Below, in pieces: positions 1 to 12,100 of a DNA stretch of 64,000 nt. The DNA comes from Crocodylus rhombifer (Eukaryota > Chordata > Crocodylia > Crocodylidae). Both the position numbers and the translations under genes were made by a program. Position 1 is the stretch's first letter; each line of letters opens with the position of its first letter. The notes beneath the pieces are model-generated. The model was given only the letters and a program-made list of their open reading frames with translations, did not search any database and was not told the DNA's origin. Location of the stretch: assembly GCA_038503035.1 (NCBI GenBank), contig JAVSML010024016.1, forward strand, positions 1,506,327 through 1,570,326, in the 5' to 3' direction.

Positions 1-2719
1 TGATGGCATAGACCAGTGGTGTTGTAGGCTGCAGATCTTCCTAAAAATCTCACTGTAGAAAAAGGGTCATTCTTGACAGGTGACTTTGTGTGGGTAAAAG
101 ATGGTGTATGTCTTCAGCTTTCCATGAGACTTCTATATTAAATCTTCTATCCTGTTTTCTGCCATTTTTATCTGCTTCATGTTTGCCTAGATAACATAAG
201 AAGAATTCTTTATAGTGTAACATATCTTGTTCTCCGAGCCCTTTTTAAAATCTATATATTTAAAAATCTTTAATATATACAAGACTGCTTCATGGTCCAC
301 GCTGTTTACTTACAGATATATTGCATGGTGGAAATTTATCACATAGCGGCAATGCAAAGCTCCTTTGTATTAGTCTTTGTCTCTAACATAGGGCTGCAAA
401 ACTCCTGCTCTGAGAAGTTCATTGTAGACTGCTGTCTCGTCACTCGCAGACTCGTACAGAGAGGATGCCCTCTGTTGAAAATAGGTAAAAACATTTATGG
501 TACCTGTCTTTGATTTTGTTTGTGTTGTCAAAGTAATTTTAGGGGAAACCTGTGTGTGTGGGGGTTGGAGGTGGGGGGTGTCTTTGGTGTTATGTTGAAC
601 TAACTTAGCTGCTTTCTTTGAGAGTATAAATTTCAAAGAGAGTTAGTTCCCTGGCCATGTGACACAATGTAGTGACTGAAAGACTTTTGGCCAGACAGTT
701 AAAAACCAGCCAAAGAATCCAAGTGACTATAATTACACTGCTGCAGCTAGAGCAAACAAGAAATACTAAAAAGTAGGAAATCTGTGGTTACTGTTACCCA
801 ACACTGAACTTTATCATTCTGTTTTCACTGCTTCCTGAAAATGAGTAGAAGTCAGTCATGGAGAGCATTTATACATGTGCTCGGAGGGCGGGCTTTAATT
901 AAAGTGCCTAGAGAGCTGCTCTAACCAAATGCCTGAAGTGTTGTGTGTATCAGTGTCCCCACGCTGAAAAATGGCAGTGGGGGGTGCTTTAGTAAAACTT
1001 GTTGAATGAGCTTCAGTTAAAACACCCCGCCACCGTTTTTCAGTATGGGGATGCTGAAACACATGACATTGGATTCTGATGGAGCTCAGTAATTGCCATG
1101 CTCCAGCAGACTTGATTAATCAATCTAATGCGCAATAATTATAGTGCATCGGAGCAGCTTCAATGCACATGTAGTGGTGCCCAGAGAGCTTTGTGACATT
1201 TCAGGTCTGAATGATTTCCAGTGGTACACTTTCCAGTTGTGTGTTATTACAACTGGTAGCCATACTTTATACATTGTGAGTATCAGGACAGGGTATAAGC
1301 ATGTCCTTGGGATCCAGGCTTGAATTTGGAAAAGCCATAAGCTTATTAGCACATGTTACACAGTGAGTAGTAGATGCTCAACTGTTACTATGGGGTACTA
1401 TGGGGCACAAGACTTGGACTGAGCAGGAAAAGAGCATAGTTTGGGGTGTAAGGGTACATATTGGTTCCTTAGCTTTACATCAGACAATTGGCAATTAGCC
1501 TGTGGGAAAACTAGGGGCAGATAGAAGCTAAGAGTTCTTTTCGTCACATTTGTTGCTGTTATATGTGTGCGCTGGAGGCAACCAAGACGGGCCTTCCATG
1601 TAATAAAACTCTCATTGGCTATATATTGCATTGTGTACGTAGTCTCTGTGGCTAGCCAATGTGATATAAGTGCAACTAAATTAGAGTTAAAAGAGAAGAT
1701 CTTTTTACCATTTCAGAAGGGCAGACAGGATAAATAGAAAGTGTTGTTCAGTCCATATATAGAGAGGGGTGAGTTGGATTGGAGTGGTATGTCTTTCTCT
1801 GCATTATCACTGATGAGTGTCTCAGGTAGATTAGTCTTTCAGGTCTGTGAAGTTGTACCTCTTTTCTTGGTGCCCTGTGTTTAGTGACTGAAAACACATA
1901 TCGAGTGAAGTAGCATAAGGCTTACTTTCTCCACAGTACTTTGCAATGGACATGCCCTTCAGGAGACGTCTATGGGGAATAGAGAGGCTAGATGAAACCA
2001 AATCTGAATGCTGTCTTCTGGAACAAGGGCATGCTTTTTATCACTGCTGCTTCCTGCAGGCCTTCACTTCAAAATGCTTGGGCAGATCAGTTCTCAGATT
2101 TCCAGCTACTGGTTTTGCTAACAGAAGGGCAATGTCCAAGAAGTTTGAGGATTCTATATTTGTTAGCCCTTGTGACCACTAATATACCCCAGAAATGGAT
2201 TCATTTCCATTACAGAAATGTATTTTATTACAATAGTCCTGGAGATAAAGCTTCTAAGTTTCTAAAACAGTGGGGTTACACCAATGACTGAGACCACAAT
2301 CGTGCCCAGTGTAGCTTTCTGTAGAAAACGAGGGTTGGTGAGTACCGTTGCATCAGCTGCTATAATGATGGAAGAGGTAAGTTTTCTTGACTTTTTTAGA
2401 ATTCTCATTTTTGTCCTCTGGCTCTATATACTGGAGGATTTTTCTAGACGTGAATGGTTTTGCAACTTTTTTATGAAACCAGGCCATACAATATTTTTGT
2501 GGATATATTTGTGCCTTTGGACTGTTAGGGAAAATCCAAATAGGAGGTGTACAAAGTTACTGCTAATTGCATACCTAAGTGGCCTCCAGAGACTCTGACA
2601 TGAACAGGGGAATGTATAGTTCTCAAGGGCATCCTAATAAAGGGAAAGCCATGCAAATTAATTAGCAAGAAATTTACTAATTGTTTGCTGCTTTTTTCCC
2701 CCCAACCCTTCCTCTTTGC
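1..2719. other. Non-coding sequence upstream of the TPPP coding exon
   Basis: No exon, RNA gene or recognisable transposon coding sequence was seen here. The short open frames lack family features. Because the TPPP coding exon begins at a splice acceptor, this stretch is best read as the intron between a non-coding first exon outside the window and the coding exon. That is inferred from the usual vertebrate TPPP structure. Confidence 0.6.
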
Positions 2720-2721
2720 AG
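2684..2721 (+). promoter_or_regulatory. TPPP: Splice acceptor (polypyrimidine tract and AG) of the TPPP coding exon
   Basis: A pyrimidine-rich run (gctgcttttttcccccc, then cccttcctctttgc) ends in AG at 2720-2721, just four bases before the start codon. The open frame continues upstream to a Met at 2681, but that extension encodes the pyrimidine tract and does not resemble TPPP, so translation is placed at 2726. Confidence 0.85.
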
Positions 2722-2725
2722 CACA

Positions 2726-3036
2726 ATGGCTGACAGCAAAACGAAGTCCGCTAAATCTGCAAATAAGACTCCTCCAAAGTCTCCAGCAGATCCAGTAAAG
2801 GAGAAGGCAGCTAAACGGTTGTCCTGTGAGTCCAACAGTTCCCATGAGGGGGCCGTGGCAGGAGAGCTCAGTGCCCTTGAAGAGGCTTTTAGAAAATTTG
2901 CCATCCATGGAGATACCAGAGCCACAGGAAAAGAAATGCATGGGAAGAACTGGTCCAAGTTATGTAAGGACTGTCATGTGATAGATGGGAAGAATGTGAC
3001 GATCACAGATGTTGACATCGTCTTCAGTAAAATCAA
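2726..3036 (+). CDS. TPPP: TPPP/p25alpha, first coding exon (partial gene)
   Basis: The exon encodes 103 complete codons plus two bases of a split Lys codon (phase 2), reading [20 protein letters not shown] at the N-terminus. TPPP is a brain-enriched, largely unstructured protein that binds and bundles microtubules, notably in oligodendrocytes. Visible features are a basic N-terminal tail with a proline-directed TPPKSP site (about residues 14-19), an RLS phosphorylation-type site near residue 33, and the start of the p25alpha core ([17 protein letters not shown]). The family signature [12 protein letters not shown] and the stretch [14 protein letters not shown] close the exon. The whole exon matches vertebrate TPPP, not TPPP2 or TPPP3, which lack this long N-terminal tail. 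The start codon has A at -3 and G at +4. No frameshift or stop is present, unlike every other coding-like stretch in the window. The next exon, which should resume with a Gly-Lys-Ser type sequence, was not found. Confidence 0.96.
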
Positions 3037-3043
3037 GTAAGTT
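3035..3043 (+). promoter_or_regulatory. TPPP: Splice donor of the TPPP coding exon
   Basis: The sequence AA|GTAAGTT, with GT at 3037-3038, is a consensus U1 donor. Reading through it would hit a TAA stop immediately (3038-3040), so the donor defines the exon end at the position where TPPP has an intron in other vertebrates. Confidence 0.92.
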
Positions 3044-5880
3044 CTTTTTCCCTCTGCTTCGTTCCTTGTCCCTAATGAGCTTTTTTTTTTTTCTCTCCAA
3101 AAAGCTTTTACTGATATAACTAGCATCTGCAAGCAATAACAGGTATTATATACGTGTTCTTCTGATACACTGACTCTTTCCTAGTTGCTCTAAGATGCAT
3201 TCTCTGTTGCTTTGAAAGCAAAGCATCTAACTTCTGAGAAGCTGACTTTTAACTAGCCAGTTAGTCTGTTTGTTGCATTTGTTAAGCTATGGAGGTGGTG
3301 TTGTGTGGGCAGAGAAGAGAAGAGGCACATTTATTGGAACAGTCCACAAGCATTCATTTTTTTTGTCTAGCCTGAATGTTACAAGTGTTTGTTCTGAAGA
3401 AGCCAAAGCATTGGAGCTGATGAGGTATATAAGCCATATACAGCATTTTACTCTTTCTTGGAAGACCAGGAAGCAGATTCACCAAATCAGACAGTTTAAA
3501 ATAACAGCCATGTGCTCCAGTCACATACTGTTTCCCACTCTGAAGGTGGGTTTACTAAGCAGCAGAACTGCAACAGCGCAGAGTAAGATGGACCTTTCCA
3601 GCTTTCCAAAAGTTGGAAGACATAGCCTTTTCTGGCTAATGGGAGAGGTGCAGGAACAGATCCAGGAGTACAGTAGTGCAGTCGCATCCCCTTTCAGACC
3701 ACGCTGTGAGAGCAGCAGCCAGGGACTTCTTTGAAATCCCCGAATCAAGAAGAATTCCTCCCTTCCCACTGCCTGCTCTCAGCACCCGCTCTTTCCCCTT
3801 CAATGCTTAGCAACTTGTTCCCCCCCACACCTCTACCCTCACCTCTGCTACTGTCCCCGCTCTTTTCAGCTTCCCCTGGGGCTGGGGGTGTTCCAGAGGC
3901 CATCCCTGCCTTGCTCCAGCCAGGTTGTTCAGGAACACCTTGGGACAGCAGTTGCGATAGCAGTGGGCAGGTCCCCCCTTCCTGCTCAGTCCCTCTGGGG
4001 GTTGGTTCCCTGCTAGCCCTGGAGCAGACTCATGGAGGGGAATCTACCTGGTGCAGCTGCTGCTGTTCCCAGCAGAGCATAGTTAGTGGAGCAAGAGTGG
4101 CTCTGGTGCTCCCCTACCCGTGGGTCAGCTTGGGACAGTAGCAGCGGTGGACAAGGAAGGGGGGGAATATGTAATCTAGTTAGAACCTCTGCTCTTCATT
4201 CATTCAGTAACTGTTACCCAGCATCTAGCTATCACTGGGGACAAATTTTAAGTAGTGTCGCCTATTCTAGGTACGTCTCTTTGAACATTCAGTAACAGGG
4301 TTGGGGGGCATAAAGGTTACTTGGGGGCTTCAGTTTGCACATTCTGTGCAGGTACAATTAAAGGAAGCTTGATACAAATGTTGGCTCTGTAGACTCTATC
4401 AAAGGATAAAGAAACAGAGGAGAAAAGGCTCTTGACCTTTTGCTGGCCATCTTGTGTGATGTGCAGTATTTGCATGATTTCGTTTAATCAATTCTTGAAT
4501 GACTCTGTTGTTTATGGTTAAACAACCTTGTCCACTAGTTCTTTTCCTAGCATTTTTAATCATCTGAGGGGGGAAACAGGCTACGTTTGTGGCAAGAATG
4601 TTTCCTTTCAATTCTGTTTGCTTCTTGCTCCCTCTTTGCATCTAGGCAGTCAGCAATCCCACCTGTGCTCCAACTTCTTTGTTTTTGGATGAGTCTCTGT
4701 ATCTCTCTGTCTGTCTCTCCTGTTGTTCCCTGACAGTGTTGGCTGGAGTTCCTGTTGCCATTACCAAGCACCATACTTCAAGTGGAATGTTATCAATTAA
4801 CTATCCCGTTTTAAGGTTGGAAGTGTGAGGGCTTTAGGATTTTATGAATTTGATGGATGATGGCTCTGTTTATTTTGAAGTAGTTTTTGACCCATTTAAA
4901 TCTGCTTTAGTGGGAAATAACAGATCTTATGGCTTCTTTCTTAGGCTTGTTTCTTAGGCTAGTGGTGTGAAAGCTCCAGTATATTCTAATGTGTTGCCGT
5001 GCTCTAGATTTAATGGATTCTGAAGGCGTGATGCACGGTGGGGTGGAGTGGATCTACTTCTGCTCTGTGGAAGTGAAGTGTGACTTATTGGGTGCAAAGG
5101 CTAAAGAGAGAACAAATCAATGGCTATCCATGTCCTTTCTGTTCCCAGTGATCCCTGTTTGCTCCGTGGTGTCCTGTGCAATTATATTGTTGTAGTTATA
5201 TAACAGTAGTCCAGAGATTTCTAGTCTTCTCAACTTTTCTGGAAAAGCCAGGATTGCAGTCACTCCTGTGCAGCTCTTGCAGAAGTAATTATGTTATATT
5301 TTTGAAGAAACACAGCCCTGGAGTGCTGGCTGTTCTGATACAGCTGTCTTCCATTCTGGTTGTCAGCTTTTTGTATTACTGAAGCTGTTTTTTAATAGTC
5401 AGAAAATAAAATAGTTGAAATAGGGGAAATTAACAAAATCAGATGTTCTGCTGTTGGTATTTCATTGTCCAGGCCTCCCAGTGTGGTTCTATCATTTAAT
5501 ATAGTTATCTGCTTTTTCAGCAAGGCTTTTTACTGTGGTTCCAGAGGCATGAATTAAAGATGCTCTCCAGACTTTTGCCAAAGACGATTCCCCTGTGACA
5601 CAGCTGTACGCAGGCACTTGATCATTTGAGCTGCAGAGTCAAAGGTTACCTCCTATAATGCTAGCCACGTTACTCCCTTGTGTATTCTGGGCTACTGAAA
5701 CTATCATGTCTTAACTGTGCTAGTCTGATGAACTGCTAGACTCAGGGGGACCTCTGGCTGTTTTTGAACTCCTTTTTCAAGAGCTGTATTTCCAGCTTAC
5801 TTCTAGATTTTGATTTTATTTTAAAGAGGTCAATGTAGTAGAAGCTGTCTTTTCACTAGGATGGCTAATGCATATAAAAT
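3044..5880. other. Presumed TPPP intron, no feature recognised
   Basis: Non-coding sequence. A moderately GC-rich patch at about 3780-4150 produces overlapping open frames by base composition only. I see no exon, RNA gene or clear transposon here. Confidence 0.5.
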
Positions 5881-5891
5881 GTGTGTATATA

Positions 5892-5995
5892 TGCTAAGAC
5901 ATGCATCAAAATGAATATGCTACAAGATGTATTATTTATTTTATATATAATATAATACGTCTTGTAGCATATTCATTTTGATGCATGTCTTAGCA
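5892..5995. repeat. Near-perfect 43-bp-arm inverted repeat (long hairpin)
   Basis: The left arm (5892-5934) and right arm (5953-5995) are reverse complements over 43 bp with one T/C difference, which would still pair as G-U in RNA. The loop is 18 bases and AT-rich (5935-5952). Either strand would fold into a hairpin of about 104 nt. It could be a very short palindromic MITE, a fold-back insertion or a hairpin small-RNA precursor. No obvious target-site duplication flanks it. Confidence 0.92.
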
Positions 5996-6108
5996 GGATC
6001 CATTCAGCCCTCAGAAGTGCTGGATATAGCGCACAAATAACTTTTTTAGTTAACTTTAATAAGAGACTTTTTTTGTTTTATATGGATTTTTAACAGGCCA
6101 GCTACTGG

Positions 6109-6521
6109 AGTAGGGGTGCTCAACTCCTGGCCTGCAGTCCAGATCTGGACTGCTGAGCTATGCCGTCCAGTCCCTGGGCAGCCTGAAAATGTGATGGTGG
6201 GGGAGCTGTGGCAGCAACTGCTGCCTTTCTGTTGCCAAATTTTGGGACCCCTGAGGAGCACCATGGGCCAGATAGTATGCTGAATCAGCATGCAGAGGTG
6301 GCCTGGGGCCTTGTCTGGGTACACAGGGTCTGTCTAGAGGTAGTGTGGGGCCTGATCCTGCAGTGTTGGGCCAAGCAGAGGCAGCTTGGGACTGGGCCCC
6401 TGATCCTGTGGTGCAGGGCCAAGGGAGGTGGCACAGGGCCCTGATTTGGCACTGGGATACCCAATTTGCAGAGCAGGGCCTGATCCTGGCCCATGGATAG
6501 CACCCCTCCCACCCCTACTCT
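6109..6521. mobile_element. hAT-type non-autonomous element (MITE), exact 8-bp TSD
   Basis: The element is flanked by an identical 8-bp duplication, gctactgg, at 6101-6108 and 6522-6529. The ends are imperfect inverted repeats: agtaggggtgctc on the left and, reverse-complemented, agagtaggggtgg on the right. An 8-bp TSD with short TIRs is the hallmark of hAT elements. The interior is GC-rich with no transposase, so it would need a hAT transposase in trans. Open frames across it are compositional. Confidence 0.75.
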
Positions 6522-7659
6522 GCTACTGGTCTCTCTTGTTGCACCAAAACATTGACTGTTGCTGTACTAGGGCATTGGCATTATGTTCCCTAGGCTGTTC
6601 TCAGGGACACTTCTGTACACAATGGGTGTCCTGGATATGTTAATCCATGCAAAACTATTGTTACTTTTCTTTGGCTTTACATCCAACCAAAAAAATCAAG
6701 GGCCAGATTCTCTGACTTACTAATACTGAGTAGCCCATAACTTCTGTTGAAGAGTCTCTTTTTTTTGTCTACCTTAAGGTTATTTTCAGAGCACAGCGAA
6801 AAATTTTGGTGGCTGAATCTTTTCCCTCTGTTTTTCTTTTCCCCACAGAAAACTGGATTTGTGATTTATCTCGTTTTTGCAAAATCTGCTTTATTTGAAA
6901 ACCTTCATCTTTTACCAAGCTTACAACTAAGGTCTTTTGCTGGGTGGAAAAAAAAATTCCATGGCTGGAATGGGAGCTGTATCTTGGGCGATAAGGGATT
7001 TGCAGAGTCCACCTGAATTGTTCAGCAAGAGGAGAGACATTTGTGCATTGTGGGAAATAAAAGTCCAGACAGGGAGTCAGGCCCATAAGAAAAACAATGG
7101 AGTCATGAGACCCAATCTACAGGTCCTGTGAAATATTGCAGAGGCTTTTCCAAATGCATTCTTCAAATCAATTTTTTTTTTCTAACCAACTCTACTTGTA
7201 GGGCATGTTAATGGAATGTGTTGTGGAATCTGGTGAATATTTAGAATCATTCTTCATCATAATTAAACAGTATCTTTCTCACCCATGCATATATATGTGG
7301 GTCCCCCTCCATATATATGAATGGTAGTTAATTCAGTTGTCCTTCTCCCTTACAGGAAAACTTTTGCATAAGGCCAGTGCCTTAGAACTGATAGATCAGA
7401 CTGGGTCTTATCTTGGGTGATGAATACGTGGTAGGATCTGGTAATCTTTTTCAGCGTGGACAGTATTTGGTTGAATATTGAGGGATTGAATTAAGCTTCA
7501 TTTTATTACCAGCTATGGATTGTGAAGCCATGTGTTAATTTTGCTTCTGAAATCCTATTAACATAATTATTGTGAAATGCTGTTAATCTCTGTGTGGAAG
7601 TATAAATTCAGATTGGACTCTTATAACTCCACTAGTTTTGTGTGAGAGGATACTAGACA

Positions 7660-7915
7660 GCAGTGGTGCTCAATTTTTTTTTTTTTCCAGTGGGCCAGAT
7701 GAGTGGCATGGAGCCTGTCTGTGAGGCTGGATTGGGACCTGGAGCCCAGCACCCGCCCCCTTCCACATGTTGCTTGCTGGGTTTGGGTCCTGGAGGCCTC
7801 CTGTCCAGTACCACCTTTTGTCTGCTGGGTTTGGATCCCAGGGGCATGGCACTGCTCCCTCCCACCCTCACCCCCCCATGTGCCAAGATTGGGTCCCAGG
7901 GGCCAGTGCATCTAC
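7660..7915. mobile_element. Possible truncated hAT-like MITE
   Basis: A left end resembling hAT MITE termini (cagtggtgctcaa, then a T-run and ccagtgggccagatgag) leads into a GC-rich body. I could not find a matching right terminus or a TSD, so the extent is approximate. The reading is based only on resemblance to the better-defined elements at 6.1 kb and 63.4 kb. Confidence 0.3.
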
Positions 7916-8035
7916 AATTGCATTAAGATGTATCTCTTTTGCTCATTATACTGATTTTTAACAGCTTTCAGTCATTTGACTGGAGAATATAATCAGTTAA
8001 AAGGCAACCTATTAAACACTAGAAATAATTTAAGA

Positions 8036-8274
8036 TGGGGGTTTTAACCTTTCTGGATCAGTGTACCCCCTAGTGGCTGGATGCAGAGCAGTGGCGGGGG
8101 GAGGGGTGGTGCATAGCCGAATGCGGAGCGGCAGGAGCTGCCACATGCAAGCTTCTGGCTGGGCGGTGCCTACATAGGATGTTGTATGGCAGTACTCTAT
8201 TCCTGCCCGTGCGTACCCCTAGGGCCTTCTCAAGTACTCCTGGGGGTATGTGTACCTGTAGTTGACAACCCCTG
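8036..8274. mobile_element. hAT-type non-autonomous element (MITE)
   Basis: The ends are inverted repeats: tgggggttttaacc on the left against gttgacaacccctg on the right. The flanks atttaaga (8028-8035) and gtttaaga (8275-8282) match at 7 of 8 positions, as expected for an aged 8-bp hAT TSD. The element is 239 bp long with a GC-rich interior and no coding capacity. Confidence 0.7.
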
Positions 8275-8779
8275 GTTTAAGAGAACATCTTGAGAACAAT
8301 TCAGAGGGTATTTGCAGAGACTAATACTTATGCATATGGCATGCATTTATAGAAATCAGCATTACAAATAGGAAAAAAGAATTGAATTCATGGCAAATAA
8401 TTGAACCAGGTCTAGGTATGTGGGTTATATTAACTAACCTGAAACACGAGAGAGAGGAATGGATTTCTGAATTGCTTTTCCTGTACTACAAAAAGTCTAT
8501 AAAGACGCAGTTCTCAATACGTGCAACACTATTCAAATATTGTGCTGGACAACTGCATTTTTTCTCATCTCCAAAAACAAATGAGATTATTAAAACTGAA
8601 CTAATATAATAAAATGTGCTTTTGAAAATCCAGTAGACCAGAACTGGAAGTGCATCTTTGTGGTAAGCAGCTCTTGTTGCATTAGCTGTTTTCATAGGAA
8701 GAGAACTGCTGGGTGGAAAGCCCCACTGTCTCTCTGAAACAACTAGCAATGCTTGTAGATTGTTACTTACAGAGTGAAT

Positions 8780-9150
8780 TAATTCAATTTAGCATGGAAG
8801 CTAGTAGATTGGGAGTAAGGACCTTCTTTGTTGCATGTGTGGGTTGAACAAACTGTTGTTGGAGATTGTGTGATGAAGGAAGCTGCAATGGTTTGGACCC
8901 ATCATGAGAAGGCTGGACACCCTTGCCAGCACCATAATGCAGGGCACAATGGAGGGAAAGAGAAAGAGAGGTAGACCCAAGAAGAGCTGGGGAACCAATA
9001 TTAAGGACTGGACAGGGCTTCAACTGATAGAGAGCGCAAATTTAGCCAAAGACAGGGCAGAGTGGAGAAGGGTTGTTACAGCATTTAAGGTGCCTCAGTG
9101 GTCCCAGTGGCCTTGGGACTTACCTGACATGTGGGTTGAATGTTGGTAGT
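8780..9150 (+). pseudogene. Non-LTR retrotransposon ORF2 C-terminus (fragment)
   Basis: The 81-residue frame (8904-9146), extended upstream in frame by RKLQWFGPI, carries the conserved tail of many LINE ORF2 proteins: WFGxIMRR, then GKRKRGRPKKSWGTNIKDWT, then AKDRAEWRRVV. The basic GRPKxSW motif followed by a DRxxWR motif is typical of the region downstream of the reverse transcriptase. The catalytic domain is absent, so this is a 5'-truncated insertion. The clade cannot be settled by eye; it is unlike the CR1 copies in this window. A TG microsatellite follows at about 9154-9165. Confidence 0.72.
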
Positions 9151-9169
9151 CCGTGTGTGTGTGTGAGAG

Positions 9170-12100
9170 ACATCTGGTTTCAAACCTGGCTTTGCGTTTC
9201 ATATCTTTATTGTGAGTTTTAGCACTATTGCTTTACTGAAATCAGTGAAACTAGCCCTATCACTTAATGTGCCAAGCAAGAAAGCACAAAAACCTGACAA
9301 ATGTGGGCAATATGACAGATCAGCAAAGAATTCCAGCTAAAAGGTGTGAAACCTGTAATTTTCTTTTGAAAGTATAATTTAATGCAAAAGAAGGTACAGT
9401 TGCAATAATGAACTGTTCAAGATGTTGGACACTGAATTTTCATAGCAGAAATGCAAAAAATGAAGATAAAAAAGAGATGCATTTCACATGTTGTATAACC
9501 ATGCTCCTACTGGGAAGCTAGGCTACTGTTAAAACACTGGATTTGTTCCAACGACTGCTCCTTTTTCCCGGTACACCTTCTGTGTTTTGTTTTATGTTTT
9601 TTATAGCGTGCAAGAGTGGTACCGTAGTATATTTTAAATTACCCCTAGTGGGCATTAGATAAATGTTGGAATGGAGGTTTCCTTAGGCATTTTTCAGCAT
9701 CTGGGAAAATTGCCTTCATTTCTACAGGGTTTTGGGTTTTTTCTCCCCTGCTTTGACTTGTTACACAAGCAACATTATTTGGTCCTGACAGCTGATTTAT
9801 AAAACCTGTTGACCTGTCCCACTTCACTTGCAGGGACATTGAGATTAAATTTAGTTAATATTATGGCCTTAGAGGAAGTAGGCTAATAGCTAGTTAGACA
9901 CGGGAGGAAAAAAAATAGCATTTTCTATGGAAAACAAAATGTGGGTGGATTTTCTGTGTTAATCCAGCAAGACATTAAGCCACTGACACATCAGGTCTAG
10001 GAATATTAGTTTTTTTTTTTTCCTTACTATAGAAAGAAAATATACAAGAAGAATAGATGCGACTGACCTCTGACCAGCATTCCGACATGTTGCTTTGGGA
10101 ACATAAATTTCTTTGTTTATTGGGGTCAGCAACTGCTCTGGAGAATTTGATACAGTAGATGTTCCACGCACATGCTCCACTTGTTGGATGTAGTTAATGT
10201 GGTAATAATAATACCCCTGATATAAATACCTTTGCTCTTATTTTAAACGTGCAAATACTAAATGCCACAAGAAAATGATTTGAGCACCGCCATAAAACTG
10301 CTAATTCCATGACATTACTTGATAGAAAAATCAAAATATTTCTGTTTATACTGGCACGTTACTATGGTTGCAGTCAGGCTTGTGTGACGTCATGCCTTGG
10401 ATCCCTTGTGAGCATTTGTTTAAGTAGTTGTCTCCATGGAAACATTTGTTTGTTTTGATGTTACTATGTGTTAAATTTTAAACAAATTTTTGTGGTTCTA
10501 TACTGGATTGTTATCGAAGACTACTGTTAACCTAGAGAAACTTTGTAAATATATCTTGCCCTCCCACTACAACCCTCCAAAAATATATTTGGGAAAAGAT
10601 CAATTGAAACTTTAATTGTCCTCTCAGATTCCAGTAATAGTTTCTTATGTTGCCTTGACATGTTTCCTTGTTACTGAGGAAGCCACGTGTTCCAAGGAGC
10701 CAGAAAAGTCTCTTCCATATTTTTAAGTAAGATCATTTTGGTTCCCATGGAGAGTCCTCACAATACACTGCATTGTGTCCTGACTTCTGAACAGGACCCA
10801 CCCATGTTCTAACATCAGTGCAACTTGCAAGTAGCTGTTTAGCCTAGTTCCCACAGTCTAGATCACATACATCTCTCAAATAGCATGTCTACCTGAGGCC
10901 ATCCGGGTCTTATTTCAGCAGTAGCTAGCTGCTGTGGTAAGACCGTGGAAGAACTAAACCATATGTAATTCTAAACAGCTGCTTTGTCTAAACTCTTGGC
11001 AAGGTTGAATGTGTGCTTTTCCCACTTGACATACAGAATACAACTAAAGTTGTCATTTATATGCACTAAATTATATTGTTGCATGTTGCTTACTTCAGAC
11101 ACTTGTAAGGAGTAGTACTTTGACACCTGGGCTCATTCAATGCAAATATCTACCCAAGAAGTTGGAGTGTGTTCTGCTTAATGTTTTCTAATGTCTGTTG
11201 TGATTCTTATGAATATGCTGTGCAATGTAGCAAGAGTTCCAAATTGGTTTCCGTAGGTTAATGAAGCATGTTATAAGATAGCTTTCAATTACACTTTACT
11301 ATTTCATAGCAGAAAGATTATTTTCATGGCAATGCAGTGCCTTAAAGTGTGCAATCCTAGTGTACTGTTTAATTATACTTGTGTACCCTGATATGACTGT
11401 GTAAAAGATATTATTAGTACTGACTGGATTGAGAATGTTGCATAGAGAATGATCTGCACTAATCAATGGTCAGAGCTGAAAAAGCAGGTAAACTGGAGCA
11501 GAAAATGATTTAAAATAGTTTTAAAAGTTATTTTCTCTCGCACATCATATAATTGTATCATGAATTTAAATTAGTGGTGACCAATCTGTGCCTCTCAGCC
11601 AGTACTTACAATGTTGCTCGCTATTGCAAGAAATTTTTGCTTTGTATACATGCATGGTTTTTTTTTTTTTTCAGGTTGACAATGACAGCAAGTGTAATGA
11701 TGCCTGTGTCATGTTACTTATTGCCCATAACCAATAGGGCAAGGGCAACAGTAGGGGACACCTGATTTTAAATTAAGATACCAACTGGGTGATCCAGCAC
11801 ATTGTCTTAGCTAGGAAACCAAAGACCTTAATTAAGGTAGCCAAAATGTATGTGTACCAGTGAATATTAATGATAATTTTTTTCTTTGAAAGAAAAGGCT
11901 GAACCACCTTGGTAGAAAAGAGCCATTATGGGAAGGAAGATGCATAGATACATAGACAGGCTCACTTGTATACATGTAAAGTTTACAGGTCAGTACTGTT
12001 TGACAGTTACGATGTTATGAATAATGTTCTGTGTAGCTGTGTTGCACACAGATATTAAATATCTGGTATGCTTGTGTTTTTCCTTAAGCTTCCCAGCCTT

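Noticed and set aside
2681..2725. Upstream in-frame Met extending the TPPP frame
   Set aside because: The extension translates the polypyrimidine tract and crosses a consensus splice acceptor. TPPP starts with MAD at 2726.
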